Source: Taklimakanibacter deserti
GTDB taxonomy: Bacteria > Pseudomonadota > Alphaproteobacteria > Rhizobiales > Aestuariivirgaceae
Length of the DNA: 48,588 nucleotides
NCBI GenBank assembly: GCA_003574785.1
Contig: QORU01000029.1
Location: forward strand, 1-48,588
Direction of reading: 5' to 3'
Shown here: piece by piece, positions 1-7,298 of the stretch
How the letters are laid out: each line of letters opens with the position of its first letter
How positions within the stretch are numbered: position 1 is the stretch's first letter
Notes under the pieces: model-generated
The model's input: only the letters and a program-made list of their open reading frames with translations
Told to the model about the DNA's origin: nothing
The model's database searches: none
Position numbers and translations under genes: made by a program

Positions 1-1
1 T

Positions 2-103
2 GCCACGCGCTACGAAAAGACCGACAGATGCTTTGCTGGCTTCATCAATATCGTCGCAGCCTTCCTCGCATCCAGTGATTGTAAACAAGCCTTAGTCCTT
101 TGA
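2..103 (+). pseudogene. C-terminal remnant of an IS5-family transposase, cut by window edge
   Basis: Reading from base 2, the frame encodes 33 residues beginning ATRYEKTDRCFAGFIN, then stops at TGA 101-103. The A-T-R-Y-[ED]-K-x-x-x-x-[FY] signature followed by a hydrophobic segment is the usual C-terminal end of the DDE transposase (orfB part) of IS5-family elements. The last residues (SSDCKQALVL) are not typical of those proteins and may reflect decay or read-through beyond the original stop. The rest of the gene lies left of the window, so it cannot be judged whether the element is intact. I did not find a convincing terminal inverted repeat in bases 104-155. Confidence 0.5.
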
Positions 104-155
104 CTTCTCGCGGAAGCGGGGCAAGGCTGAACCAGCGGAACCAGGAGATGAGCCT

Positions 156-1073
156 GTGACTGAGCCAATCGCGACAAAGACAATTGCGACCCCGGATGGC
201 CGCGTGCTCGCCTATGTTGAAGTCGGCGTTCCCGCGGGTCCCCTCGTCATCCACAATCACGGCGGACCGAGCAGCAGGCTCGAGGCGCTGCTCTTTGCGG
301 ATGCGGCAGCGAATCATGGATTGCGGTTCGTGGGCGTCGACCGGCCCGGCATGGGGCAATCGAGCCCGCAAACAGCGCGCAGCTATGAAGGCTGGGCCGA
401 CGACATGACACGCCTTGCCGACGCGCTCGGATATGATGAATTCGGTGTGACCGGGTGGTCGGAGGGTGGCCCTTGGGCACTTGCCGCGGCAGCCTATATC
501 GATCCGAAGCGCCTGATCCATGTGACCAGCATTGCCGGGGGAAGTTATGGCGCGTTCGGCGACAACTGGGCTGCGCAATATCTCTCCAAGGCCGATGCGC
601 TGGGCGGATTTCTTGCCCTGCATTTCAAGCCGGGCTTCCGCCTCATGTATGAGGCCATCGGCCTGACCGCTGCACACTTCCGCAAGAGCTTCTACAGGGA
701 ATTGCAGAAGGCCGTGAACGACTATGACCGGCAGGTGCTGCTTCACAGCGGTTTCGAGGAAGCCTTTTGCGCGTCCTGTGCCGAATGCTTCGCGCAAGGC
801 AGCGAAGGCCTGGTGCGCGACAGCGAGCTCCTCTACCGGCGCTGGGCGTTCGATGTCGCGACCATCGAGCGGCCCGTCCATATGTGGCAGGGTCTCGGCG
901 ACACGCTGGTGCCTGCTCCCATAAACAGGGAAATCGCCGACAAGATGCCGGGAGCGATATGGCACGCGGTGGAAAAGGCGGGCCACTTCGTGGCGGTTGG
1001 CGCGGTCGACCAGGTTCTCGGTATTGTCGCGAAAGACCTCGGCGCTTCGAAATTAGTCGTTCGAAGACACTGA
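156..1073 (+). CDS. alpha/beta-fold hydrolase
   Basis: A 305-residue cytoplasmic alpha/beta hydrolase of unknown substrate. The oxyanion-hole segment HNHGGPSS is at about residues 33-40. The nucleophile elbow G-W-S-E-G-G puts the catalytic serine at residue 102. The remaining triad members are probably Asp249 (GLGDT) and His277 (AGHF). The length is normal for single-domain esterases and haloalkane-dehalogenase-like enzymes. The start is GTG 156, with AGGAG about 8 bases upstream; an ATG slightly upstream is out of frame. The 3' end overlaps the convergent GH25 gene by 21 bp. Nothing nearby indicates the substrate. The fold assignment is secure, the function is not. Confidence 0.85.
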   Translation: MTEPIATKTIATPDGRVLAYVEVGVPAGPLVIHNHGGPSSRLEALLFADAAANHGLRFVGVDRPGMGQSSPQTARSYEGWADDMTRLADALGYDEFGVTGWSEGGPWALAAAAYIDPKRLIHVTSIAGGSYGAFGDNWAAQYLSKADALGGFLALHFKPGFRLMYEAIGLTAAHFRKSFYRELQKAVNDYDRQVLLHSGFEEAFCASCAECFAQGSEGLVRDSELLYRRWAFDVATIERPVHMWQGLGDTLVPAPINREIADKMPGAIWHAVEKAGHFVAVGAVDQVLGIVAKDLGASKLVVRRH

Positions 1074-1853
1074 TTCTGTGGTCTTGCAAATGCAGCCCTT
1101 CTTCAGCACGCGCTGCCAATCGGCGCGCGTACCGTTGAAGCTGTTGCGGTCGACCGGGCCTGCGACGCCGTGCACCCGCCCGGTGGTGGTGAACTGCCAG
1201 AACGCCCAGTCGCGCTCCCGGTACTTCGCTTCCGGCTTCGCCGCCACCGAGCGCAGCCAGAAATCATGATCGGGAAACTCGCCTTCGAGGACCTCGCGGT
1301 GGAATTTCGGGTCGGTGTAGATGATCGGGCGCTTTCCGCTATGCGCTTCCATCGCCTCGAGCATGACTTTGATCTTGGCGATGGCGGCGTCGCGCTTGAG
1401 GCGCTTCGGGCAGGTCTTGGAGTGGAAGTTCCACTCCACATCGAGCACCGGCGGTAGCGCGTCGCCGTCTTCCGGCACGTGCCGCTTGAACCACGACGCC
1501 TGCTGACTCGCGGCCCGGCACCAATACATGAAATGATAAGCGCCGCGGGCGATGCCGGCCTTCTTTGCCGCCTGCCAATTGTCGAGAAATTTCGGGTCGA
1601 CGCGATCGCCCCCTTCGGTCGCCTTGATGTAGGCGAAATGGATCCCCGAATCGCCGACCTTTTGCCAGTCGATGTCGCCCTGCCAATAGGAGACGTCGAT
1701 GCCCTGGACCGGCATCTTGTGGGCCGCGGCGACACCGTTATGCGGCTTCTTGTCCGCGAGCATGCGGGAAAATGCGGCCCCCGCGCCCAAGCTTGCGGCA
1801 AATACTCCCACAGCGACGGCAATGACTGCCATGCGGCGTCGATCAAGCACCAT
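1053..1853 (-). CDS. glycoside hydrolase family 25 lysozyme (muramidase)
   Basis: A 266-residue protein predicted to cleave the MurNAc-GlcNAc bond of peptidoglycan. A membrane anchor or signal segment (VIAVAVGVFAASLGAGAAF-like) occupies residues 9-28. The GH25 barrel then begins with QGIDVSYWQGDIDW (about 50-63). Further family signatures are FAYIKATEGGD (73-83), ARGAYHF (102-108) and the acidic catalytic motif PPVLDVEW (134-141, Asp138 and Glu140). The N-terminal hydrophobic segment argues for export or periplasmic anchoring. The start at 1853 has a weak SD; Met8 (1832) is an alternative. The gene overlaps the 3' end of the convergent alpha/beta hydrolase gene. Confidence 0.88.
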   Translation of the reverse strand: MVLDRRRMAVIAVAVGVFAASLGAGAAFSRMLADKKPHNGVAAAHKMPVQGIDVSYWQGDIDWQKVGDSGIHFAYIKATEGGDRVDPKFLDNWQAAKKAGIARGAYHFMYWCRAASQQASWFKRHVPEDGDALPPVLDVEWNFHSKTCPKRLKRDAAIAKIKVMLEAMEAHSGKRPIIYTDPKFHREVLEGEFPDHDFWLRSVAAKPEAKYRERDWAFWQFTTTGRVHGVAGPVDRNSFNGTRADWQRVLKKGCICKTTESVSSND

Positions 1854-2001
1854 AGGTGAAGTCCCGAATTATCCTAGCGTCAAATCTTGTCTGATCGAAG
1901 TTTAGAGCTTTCTTGCCTCAAGGCAACCCCACTGTGATGGCTCGCCGAATGGAACCCGCCGGTCGTGCGGACAGGCCTTAACCATCTCCGGTCGATTGCT
2001 G

Positions 2002-2099
2002 GCGCATGATCCGGAAAAGTGGATACCGGTTTTCCGAAAAGATCATGTGCAAACAGAAAGCTGAAGCGCGATGGCGCTCGATGTAAGGCCATCGCGCTT
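2002..2099. repeat. composite rhizobial palindromic intergenic repeat (RIME-like) with hairpin
   Basis: Bases 2002-2054 form an imperfect palindrome running from GCGCATGATC through AAAGTGG and CCGGTTTTCC to GATCATGTGC, then AAAC. This is the pattern of a repeat scattered through many Rhizobiales intergenic regions. A second inverted repeat follows at 2064-2099, with arms AAGCGCGATGGC and GCCATCGCGCTT. It abuts the stop codon of the leftward small membrane protein and could act as its terminator, since the leftward transcript continues into CTTTCTGTTT. I recognise the bipartite arrangement from memory of rhizobial genomes. Only one copy was found in this window. Confidence 0.75.
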
Positions 2100-2416
2100 T
2101 AGCGGTATCCCGCCAGTTCGCTGACGTTCCAAGCGGCAACACAAAATACGATAAAGATGACTCCCCCAATGATGTACTGGGGAATCACTGTTTTTTCTTC
2201 CCTAAGGTTGCTTGTCCTCGCCTCTTTCTCAAGCAAGAGATCCGGCTTTGCCACGGCCGCGGCAGTCTTGATGGCCGACATGGCGATACCCAGAACGACA
2301 ACCCAGAAAGTCCAGGAATAGGCATGGAGAAAGTACAAGGTCAGACTTATGGCTACGACAGCAAAGGTGGTCAAAGACGGTTCCCGGATGCGTATCCATT
2401 CTCTTCCGTAAGCCAT
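2099..2416 (-). CDS. small integral membrane protein, function unknown
   Basis: A 105-residue protein not recognised as a named family. It shows two closely spaced hydrophobic helices (residues about 15-50, FAVVAISLTLYFLHAYSWT and WVVVLGIAMSAI), a charged cytoplasmic-type linker (PDLLLEKEARTSNLREEK), and a third helix near the C terminus (about 79-98). It is preceded upstream by the amidohydrolase gene on the same strand with a 72-bp gap, and it ends inside the hairpin of a rhizobial repeat. The SD is weak (AGGG about 13 bases before ATG). The composition and helix pattern look like a real protein, but no motif gives a role. Confidence 0.6.
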   Translation of the reverse strand: MAYGREWIRIREPSLTTFAVVAISLTLYFLHAYSWTFWVVVLGIAMSAIKTAAAVAKPDLLLEKEARTSNLREEKTVIPQYIIGGVIFIVFCVAAWNVSELAGYR

Positions 2417-2488
2417 CTGCTGCCAATCCCTAGCTGTTCAGGCGAATAACATCGGCTACCCGTCGAGCAATCGCGCTATCGACCGAAC

Positions 2489-3901
2489 TCAATTGGGCAG
2501 CGCGTCCTTGTAGATATTGCCATCCTTCATGATGATCGGAAAGTTTTTGGGGTCGGCAACGAGCTCGATATTTTCCAGAGGATTGCCATCGACCAGCAGC
2601 AGGTCTGCAAGGGCGCCTTCTTCCACGACACCGAGCTTGCCGGGATAGGGATTGCGCTTGCCGGACAGCGCCAGCAGGTCGGCATTTGTCGATGTCGCCA
2701 TGATCAGGACCTCGGCGGGTGTGTACCAGCGGGCAAGCGAGGCCAGGATGGCTCCTTGTTGCTGCGCCAGCGCTTGCGAGAACAGCACATCGGTGCCCCA
2801 TGCCGTCTTGAGCTTGTATTTCTTCGCCAACTCGTAGGTCCTGGCTATGCCGGGCCAGACCTCTTCCGCCTTGGCGCGCTGGACCGAACCAACCGGAAAG
2901 CCAAGCTTCAAGGCTTCGGGGAGCGGCTGCATGCTCAGCCAAATCCCCTTCTCGGCCATCAGTTTGGCGGTTGCTTCGTCCATCAACATGCCGTGTTCGA
3001 TGCATTTCACACCGGCGGCAATGGACCGCTGGATCGCAGCCGGCGTGAAGGCATGCGCGGCGACGTAAGTACCCCAGTTCTCGGCCGCTTCGACCGCGGC
3101 GCGCAGCTCGGGCTCGGTGAAGGTGCTCACGTCGATTGGACTGAAGGGTGACGACACGCCGCCGCCCGCCGTCAGCTTGACCTGGGAGGCGCCCTGCATG
3201 AGCTGTTCGCGCGTGCGCACGCGCACCTCGTCAGGGGTGTCCGCAACCATGGCGCCACCGACCACCTCCATGCGGGACAGCGTGCCGATCGCCCGCGGCA
3301 GTTCGGTCAGCTGACGGAAATCCCCGTGCCCGCTCGTGATCGTGATCACGGCGCCGGACGGATAGATGCGCGGGCCCTTGGCGATGCCCGCATCGATGGC
3401 GCGCTTGAGACCGAATACCGGCCCGCCCACGTCGCGAACGGTGGTGAAGCCGCGCATCAGGGTGTCCGCCGCTTCGGCGCCGGCCACGAGATTGTTGTAA
3501 CCGACATCACCGAACGACTCTGCCGGGGTCGGGCGCACCAGCATCGCGTGCCAATGCGCATCGATGAGGCCGGGCATCAGCACGCGCCCGTCCGTCTTGA
3601 TAATGCGGACGTCGGCGCCCGCCTCGACCGTGATCGGGTCCACCGAAATGCGCGCGATGGTGTTCCCTCTGACCAGCACATTGGAGGGCGGCGACAAGGC
3701 GGCGCTCTTGCCGTCGAATATGCGGACGTTCTCAAAAAGCGTCGCCGCGCCGGGCGGCGCCTCGGTTTGGGCAAGGCTCGCCTGCCCAAACCCGGCCAAG
3801 AGCAGCGCAACCACCAACGATCGACAGCGCATGAGTCTGAACGGCTGTAGCATTGTCAGACCAGTCAATTTGCTCCGCCAATCCGCTATCTGACAGCCCA
3901 T
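2489..3901 (-). CDS. exported amidohydrolase family protein (imidazolonepropionase/prolidase-like)
   Basis: A 470-residue metal-dependent hydrolase of the amidohydrolase superfamily. The metal-binding D-A-H-W-H motif (GLIDAHWHA) follows the N-terminal beta-sandwich. The bridging-lysine segment VKLTAGGG, then AAHAFT, CIEHG and the catalytic-Asp segment WGTDVLF, are all present in the expected order. The C-terminal part (GKLGVVEEGALADLLLVDGNPLENI) closes the sandwich domain. A signal peptide is evident around residues 24-45 (RSLVVALLLAGFGQASLAQ), so the enzyme is probably periplasmic. GGAG lies 6 bases before ATG 3901, which supports this start, but it leaves a long stretch before the hydrophobic core; Met17 (3853) or Met24 (3832) would give a more standard signal. 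The substrate is unknown; relatives cleave X-Pro dipeptides or cyclic amides. Confidence 0.85.
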   Translation of the reverse strand: MGCQIADWRSKLTGLTMLQPFRLMRCRSLVVALLLAGFGQASLAQTEAPPGAATLFENVRIFDGKSAALSPPSNVLVRGNTIARISVDPITVEAGADVRIIKTDGRVLMPGLIDAHWHAMLVRPTPAESFGDVGYNNLVAGAEAADTLMRGFTTVRDVGGPVFGLKRAIDAGIAKGPRIYPSGAVITITSGHGDFRQLTELPRAIGTLSRMEVVGGAMVADTPDEVRVRTREQLMQGASQVKLTAGGGVSSPFSPIDVSTFTEPELRAAVEAAENWGTYVAAHAFTPAAIQRSIAAGVKCIEHGMLMDEATAKLMAEKGIWLSMQPLPEALKLGFPVGSVQRAKAEEVWPGIARTYELAKKYKLKTAWGTDVLFSQALAQQQGAILASLARWYTPAEVLIMATSTNADLLALSGKRNPYPGKLGVVEEGALADLLLVDGNPLENIELVADPKNFPIIMKDGNIYKDALPN

Positions 3902-3949
3902 CTTAAACTCCGAATATTGTCGCTGAGTTCAATCGCGTAAGCGGAATGG

Positions 3950-4273
3950 TCACGCCAGTCGGAGCCAACGAACATCGGCAACGCGTCCGTTGCGTGAATC
4001 GACGGCGATTTCCCAACGGCTCCCTCGACGTGTTCCCCGATATATGAAATATCGGCCACTACAATTCCGTCGGCTGACATTTCGAAAACCGCGGTCACGC
4101 AACAGTCGTTCACCCCGAGAACAGCTGATCCGGCGGCCAACGCTGATATTGGTGCCGATGTTGATATCAATACTGACCCGGGCTTCGGCTTCGGTTGGTA
4201 TCGCTAGCGGACTGACCGCCAATCCAATCAAGAGACTCAAGCACGCCATCGAAGTTCTTAGCGCTCGTGCCAT
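3950..4273 (-). CDS. small secreted basic protein, RISC-RG family (paralogue 1)
   Basis: A 107-residue exported protein of unknown function. An N-terminal signal sequence (ALRTSMACLSLLIGLAVSPL) with a likely cleavage after AEA is followed by VSIDINIGTNIS and then a conserved module: RISC-x-RGE, RDRGF-x-NV, RRNCSGRYF-x-Y-x-G, and IAVDSRNGRVADVRW. The same module recurs in the genes at 5965-6591 and 10892-11194, with both cysteines kept. The pattern of a short beta-rich unit ending in DxRNGR(I/V)xDVR resembles a PepSY-like or small beta-sheet fold, but that is a guess. The start is well supported by AGGAGG 7 bases before ATG 4273. Confidence 0.75.
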   Translation of the reverse strand: MARALRTSMACLSLLIGLAVSPLAIPTEAEARVSIDINIGTNISVGRRISCSRGERLLRDRGFRNVSRRNCSGRYFIYRGTRRGSRWEIAVDSRNGRVADVRWLRLA

Positions 4274-4953
4274 TCAATCCTCCTATGGTTAAATGCAATC
4301 GAAGTCACTCCCAGTCCTGGCGCTTAAAGGATCGCCAGGATGCTGTGACGACCCCACGCAAGGCTACAACGAACTGAGATTCCCATCTCAAGATTAAATT
4401 GAACGGCACTTTGGGACAGGAAATGGCCACGCGATAGTTGGACCTAGGACCATCATCGGGCCGAGTTTGCGGGCCGAATGTCCGCCAATTGGTTGATTAT
4501 GCGCGGCCGCAGGGCTCCCAGAACCTCCCCGCGACGAGGAAATCGTCGTTTTCGCCTCTTGTCGGAACAAGCGATAGGAATAAGAGTTTTCGTTGCGTGA
4601 GTGGAGTTTGGAGCCGCCGGTCGGCGGCGCCCAGGAGGGCCTGCAGGATTGGGCGGCGACGGTCCTGTGGGCTCTCCGATGGTGCGGCGGTCATCATCTT
4701 GGATCTTTGCTTGAAAGCAACGGCTGCACGGTGGCGGCCGAAAAGGAACCCGCCACGGGGACGGCACTACCGTGACGGGCTCCCCGCATCCGCACACCTT
4801 GCGACAGGAGCGGATTGCAACCTGATGATTGCCCAAAAGCGTTCGGGCAACAATATCGGCACTTAAAAAAAGCTGTCCCGAAATGATGCGCCGCTGGCGA
4901 AACGGCCGCCTCGCATGTTGGAACCCTTCAAGGGAAGTGGAGCATTGATCGGC
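4274..4953. other. about 680-bp region without a confident gene; GC-rich hairpins
   Basis: No frame here looks convincingly coding. Two adjacent stems are visible: GCCGCC-ggtc-GGCGGC (4613-4628) and GCCC-agga-GGGC (4629-4640). A leftward frame that can start at TTG 4836 contains CRKVCGCGEPVTV then PPPCSRCFQAKI, a C-x3-C-x-C...C-x2-C arrangement that could be a small zinc ribbon, but the rest is low-complexity proline and arginine. Rightward frames over the same bases look like shadows. The region may hold a decayed gene, a structured RNA, or a short zinc-ribbon protein; none is established. Confidence 0.3.
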
Positions 4954-5151
4954 ATGGTTGCCAGTATCAGCAAGCTATTGAAGAAGGTCGATGATCTGCG
5001 CGCCACTGCGCTCGCCGCCAGGGCGTTGGCCGAGCACTTCGCCGGCGATGAGAGGCAAAGCATCCTCGAGCTTGCAAAAGACTGGGACGCTCAGGCAAAG
5101 GATGAAGAAGACCGGATTAATGAGTTTTCGGCCGAAGCTGAGGGGCGATAG
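4954..5151 (+). CDS. small helical hypothetical protein
   Basis: A 65-residue acidic, probably all-helical protein (MVASISKLLKKVDDLRATAL at the N terminus, then ALAEHFAGDERQSILELAKD). It resembles the short rhizobial proteins with LA-x-x-x-x-D-[PE]-x-R-x-x-[IL]-L-x-LA-x-[DE]-[WY] spacing, which are common next to stress and regulatory genes and have no assigned function. An upstream in-frame ATG (4915) would add 13 residues but lacks an SD; GGAAGTGGAG precedes ATG 4954 at a somewhat long distance. The amphipathic pattern and the charge distribution make it more plausible than the antisense frame over the same bases. Confidence 0.45.
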   Translation: MVASISKLLKKVDDLRATALAARALAEHFAGDERQSILELAKDWDAQAKDEEDRINEFSAEAEGR

Positions 5152-5198
5152 GAGCCCGCACGTCGCGTGCTTGTTTTGCGGAACATTTCCGGTGCATT

Positions 5199-5378
5199 AT
5201 GGCGAATGTGTTGGATCGCCAAGCCAAGCGACCGCTACCAGGGAGAATGCCCGTGTCCAAGCCCCCGCTAAGACCAGAACACACAGCCGATGAAGATACA
5301 GAGGTTGGGAAGGCTGAAAAGCTCGGTGACGAATACAAGAAGCCGTCGGCCAAGCCGGAAAAGAAAGAGAAGGAATAA
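5199..5378 (+). CDS. small highly charged hypothetical protein
   Basis: A short frame of 59 residues from ATG 5199, or 43 residues from the in-frame ATG 5247, which has GGGAGA immediately upstream. The C-terminal half is lysine and glutamate rich (KAEKLGDEYKKPSAKPEKK) and is expected to be disordered. No family was recognised. The charged, low-hydrophobicity composition and the position in a run of small genes support coding. The choice of start is uncertain, and no other evidence for expression is visible. Confidence 0.35.
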   Translation: MANVLDRQAKRPLPGRMPVSKPPLRPEHTADEDTEVGKAEKLGDEYKKPSAKPEKKEKE

Positions 5379-5510
5379 GCCCCCGCTAGGACGTAGATCG
5401 CGTCACTTCGACGACCGCTGGCAGGGCGGTTGCGCGCACGCTACAATTTTGAGTCCAAAGCAACTACCAGAGGTAATCACCGCTTAACAGCGCCGTGCTA
5501 TCGTGCCTCC

Positions 5511-5756
5511 ATGAAATTTCCCGTCTTCGGCCGCAGACCGGCGCCGGCCCGACCCACCTCCCCTTCCGCTCTTTCGGGGCACGGCGCTGTGCTCGATCAT
5601 CTGCGCAGGGTCGAGACGGAGCAACCATTCGCCCGCCCATCGCTCGTCGGCCGTCTGCTGTTCGATATGACCCGCAAGATGATCGCCACCGATCGCGGCG
5701 CGCGCCTGGAAGATCTGCTTGCGATCCTCGCATCGACCGGCGGCTTCGTCAGATGA
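5511..5756 (+). CDS. small hypothetical protein
   Basis: An 81-residue protein starting MKFPVFGRRPAPARPTSP. It has a proline-rich N terminus and a helical C-terminal part (RLLFDMTRKMIATDRGARLED, then LLAILASTGG). There is no signal peptide, membrane helix or recognised motif. The SD is poor (CCTCC directly before ATG is pyrimidine-rich). The C-terminal helix looks protein-like, so the gene is listed at moderate confidence; the antisense frames look like shadows. Confidence 0.4.
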   Translation: MKFPVFGRRPAPARPTSPSALSGHGAVLDHLRRVETEQPFARPSLVGRLLFDMTRKMIATDRGARLEDLLAILASTGGFVR

Positions 5757-5964
5757 GCGCAAGCACCGGCTCCCTACCGGGAGCGCACATAGGCCCCACA
5801 ATGCCGCTCACCCCTGCCGTCCAGCCCTAACGCAGTATTCTTTAAAGACGCAGTTCATTGTTCCCGGTCCGCTATCCGGCATGCTCTGTAAAAATTTGTT
5901 AGATTACTTGAGGGAACATGTGAACGAGATGCGCTTTCTCCTTTGCAAGAAAGGAGATTCTTCC

Positions 5965-6591
5965 ATGAGAGGTATTTTTACGACAACCGCGCTCGCATCG
6001 GCACTCCTGTTGGGAACCCTTGCCACGGCGACGATCGGCAAGGCACAGGACGCCCAGCCGACAACCAAGGAATGCATGGGCGAAAACTGCCCGGGCGGCG
6101 CCATGCAGGGCGGTAGCGATCAGGCCGTTCCCAACAAGAAGCGTATGCGCCCGCCGCCGCAGGGCGACCAGCAAGATGGTCAAGCCGAGGACCAGTCGGG
6201 CGACCAGGTCATGCCGCGCAAGAAACGGATGCAGAGCCAGCAGGACACTGACGTCGATGTCGATGTCCGTACCCGCACCAAGGTCAGCGAAGGCAAGTGG
6301 CGGTTCGATTCGAGCCGGCATCAGCGTCGCAACCGCAAGAGCGCCACCTTCCGCTTCTACTATGGCGGCTACTGGTATCCCGAGCCCTATTGGGAAGTTT
6401 ATAGTGTCCGGCCGCGCTATCGCATCAGTTGCGGTGAAGGCCGCAGCATCGTGGCCGAGCGCTTCAACCGCGTTCGCGTGGTCGAGTGCAATGGCGGCAC
6501 CTACACCTATATAGGCCGCGCCCAGGGCGATACCTGGCGGGTCCTCTTGAACGCGCGTAACGGGCGCATTGTCGGACGCGCTCCTATCTAG
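5965..6591 (+). CDS. secreted protein with C-terminal RISC-RG module (paralogue 2)
   Basis: A 208-residue exported protein. The signal peptide (GIFTTTALASALLLGTLATA) ends near the GKAQDAQ cleavage region. Next come a low-complexity Gln/Asp-rich middle with two NKKRM/RKKRM repeats (about residues 52-90), the acidic run DTDVDVDVRTRT, and an aromatic YYGGYWYPEPYW segment. The C-terminal module YRISCGEGRSIV...VVECNGGTYTYIG...VLLNARNGRIVG matches the small secreted genes at 3950-4273 and 10892-11194, with both cysteines conserved. ATG 5965 has AAGGAG 8-9 bases upstream; earlier in-frame starts are less likely. It is probably an envelope or periplasmic protein of unknown role; the NKKRM motif is duplicated within the protein. 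Confidence 0.72.
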   Translation: MRGIFTTTALASALLLGTLATATIGKAQDAQPTTKECMGENCPGGAMQGGSDQAVPNKKRMRPPPQGDQQDGQAEDQSGDQVMPRKKRMQSQQDTDVDVDVRTRTKVSEGKWRFDSSRHQRRNRKSATFRFYYGGYWYPEPYWEVYSVRPRYRISCGEGRSIVAERFNRVRVVECNGGTYTYIGRAQGDTWRVLLNARNGRIVGRAPI

Positions 6592-6601
6592 GTTGGTGAC
6601 T

Positions 6602-6733
6602 GTGTCCTTCCCTCACAAGCGCGACACCCGGCTTGATCGGTCGTTCCTGATGTGGGTGCTCGTCGGCCTGGTCGCCGCCAGCGTTGCCGCAGCCGTTGTG
6701 GCGGGCGCTGTGGTGCTGGCGATACAGGGCTGA
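6602..6733 (+). CDS. small single-pass membrane protein
   Basis: A 43-residue frame starting GTG 6602 (an in-frame GTG at 6596 is an alternative): MSFPHKRDTRLDRSFLMWVL and then one hydrophobic helix of about 25 residues (GLVAASVAAAVVAGAVVLAI). A short positively charged N terminus followed by a single helix fits a type II single-span peptide. No clear SD is present. It follows the secreted protein gene by about 10 bp and may be cotranscribed. Its function is unknown. Confidence 0.35.
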   Translation: MSFPHKRDTRLDRSFLMWVLVGLVAASVAAAVVAGAVVLAIQG

Positions 6734-6942
6734 TGATAGAGATGGTCATCGGTCAAAGGAAATGACCGATGACCGCTATTTCGCCGGCGGCTTTGATGGG
6801 GGCTGCGGGCTGGGAAGCGGATCATGCGGCGGAACCGGACGCGGTTCCGGACCAGGCGGGGTGGGCGGTTCGGGTGTGGGAATGGTTGCCATGCGACATC
6901 AACACATGGCGGTGATCATTGTTCCCGCGCGAACGGGACACC
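6734..6942. other. short region without a confident gene; glycine-rich frame
   Basis: A rightward frame from ATG 6762 to 6989 encodes a glycine-rich peptide (MTDDRYFAGGFDGGCG, then repeated GGxGxGSG). It would read through the EcfG-type promoter at 6943-6967 and overlap the start of the next gene, which argues against it being translated in full. A second frame from the ATG at 6769 is also open and no more convincing. Otherwise I see only a GC-rich near-palindrome, CCGGACGCGGTTCCGG, around 6836-6851. Confidence 0.25.
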
Positions 6943-6967
6943 GGAACATGGCGGCGAGCTGGGCGTT
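6943..6967 (+). promoter_or_regulatory. EcfG-type general stress promoter (GGAAC-N16-CGTT)
   Basis: GGAAC (6943-6947) and CGTT (6964-6967) are separated by exactly 16 bases. This is the consensus for the alphaproteobacterial general-stress sigma factor EcfG (SigT/RpoE2). The predicted transcription start falls at or just before ATG 6976, so the downstream mRNA would be leaderless or would use the internal GTG at 7021. Confidence 0.6.
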
Positions 6968-6975
6968 TTTTGCTC

Positions 6976-7236
6976 ATGAACCGGCGTGACCAGATCAAGC
7001 TCGCCCTGGAGCGGATCAAGGTGACGAAAAGTCTTGTCGCCAACCAGGTCGAATTCATGTCCCTCGCCAAGGCGATCGGCTACGAGCCTGTCCATGCACC
7101 GGCGACGGTCCAGAGATTGCGCGCGCAATTGTCGGACGCGCGCCGGTCGCTCGTCCGTCTGACGAGGAGTGGCCAGAATAAATTCACCCGGCCGGCAAGA
7201 GCCACCCCGTTTGTCGAAGACAAGGCGGCTGCCTAA
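6976..7236 (+). CDS. small basic hypothetical protein, predicted EcfG target
   Basis: An 86-residue basic protein (MNRRDQIKLALERIKVTKSL at the N terminus) with two probable amphipathic helices, the second being RLRAQLSDARRSLVRLTR. No recognised family. ATG 6976 lies about 8 bases after the -10 of a perfect EcfG-type promoter, so the transcript would have almost no leader. GTG 7021 has GGAG 9 bases upstream and would give a 71-residue product. Small basic soluble proteins are frequent members of general-stress regulons in rhizobia, but a specific role cannot be assigned. Confidence 0.5.
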   Translation: MNRRDQIKLALERIKVTKSLVANQVEFMSLAKAIGYEPVHAPATVQRLRAQLSDARRSLVRLTRSGQNKFTRPARATPFVEDKAAA

Positions 7237-7247
7237 GCACGTGCCAT

Positions 7248-7273
7248 GGAACCGGGGTGCCTTTCTCGGCGTT
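7248..7273 (+). promoter_or_regulatory. EcfG-type general stress promoter (GGAAC-N17-CGTT)
   Basis: GGAAC (7248-7252), a 17-base spacer, then CGTT (7270-7273). This is the second match to the EcfG consensus within 330 bp. It lies 26 bases upstream of ATG 7299 and could also drive the permuted ROK gene at 7523. Confidence 0.55.
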
Positions 7274-7298
7274 GCCAAGGACCCGGAAGGCATGATGC

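Noticed and set aside
45..986. 313-residue leftward frame across the alpha/beta hydrolase gene
   Set aside because: It is the antisense shadow of a gene with clear catalytic motifs; the high G+C content leaves opposite frames open. No motif, signal or SD supports it.
5918..5942. Possible EcfG promoter GGAAC-N16-CTTT before the secreted protein gene at 5965
   Set aside because: The -10 lacks the CGTT core; spacing adjustments do not restore it.
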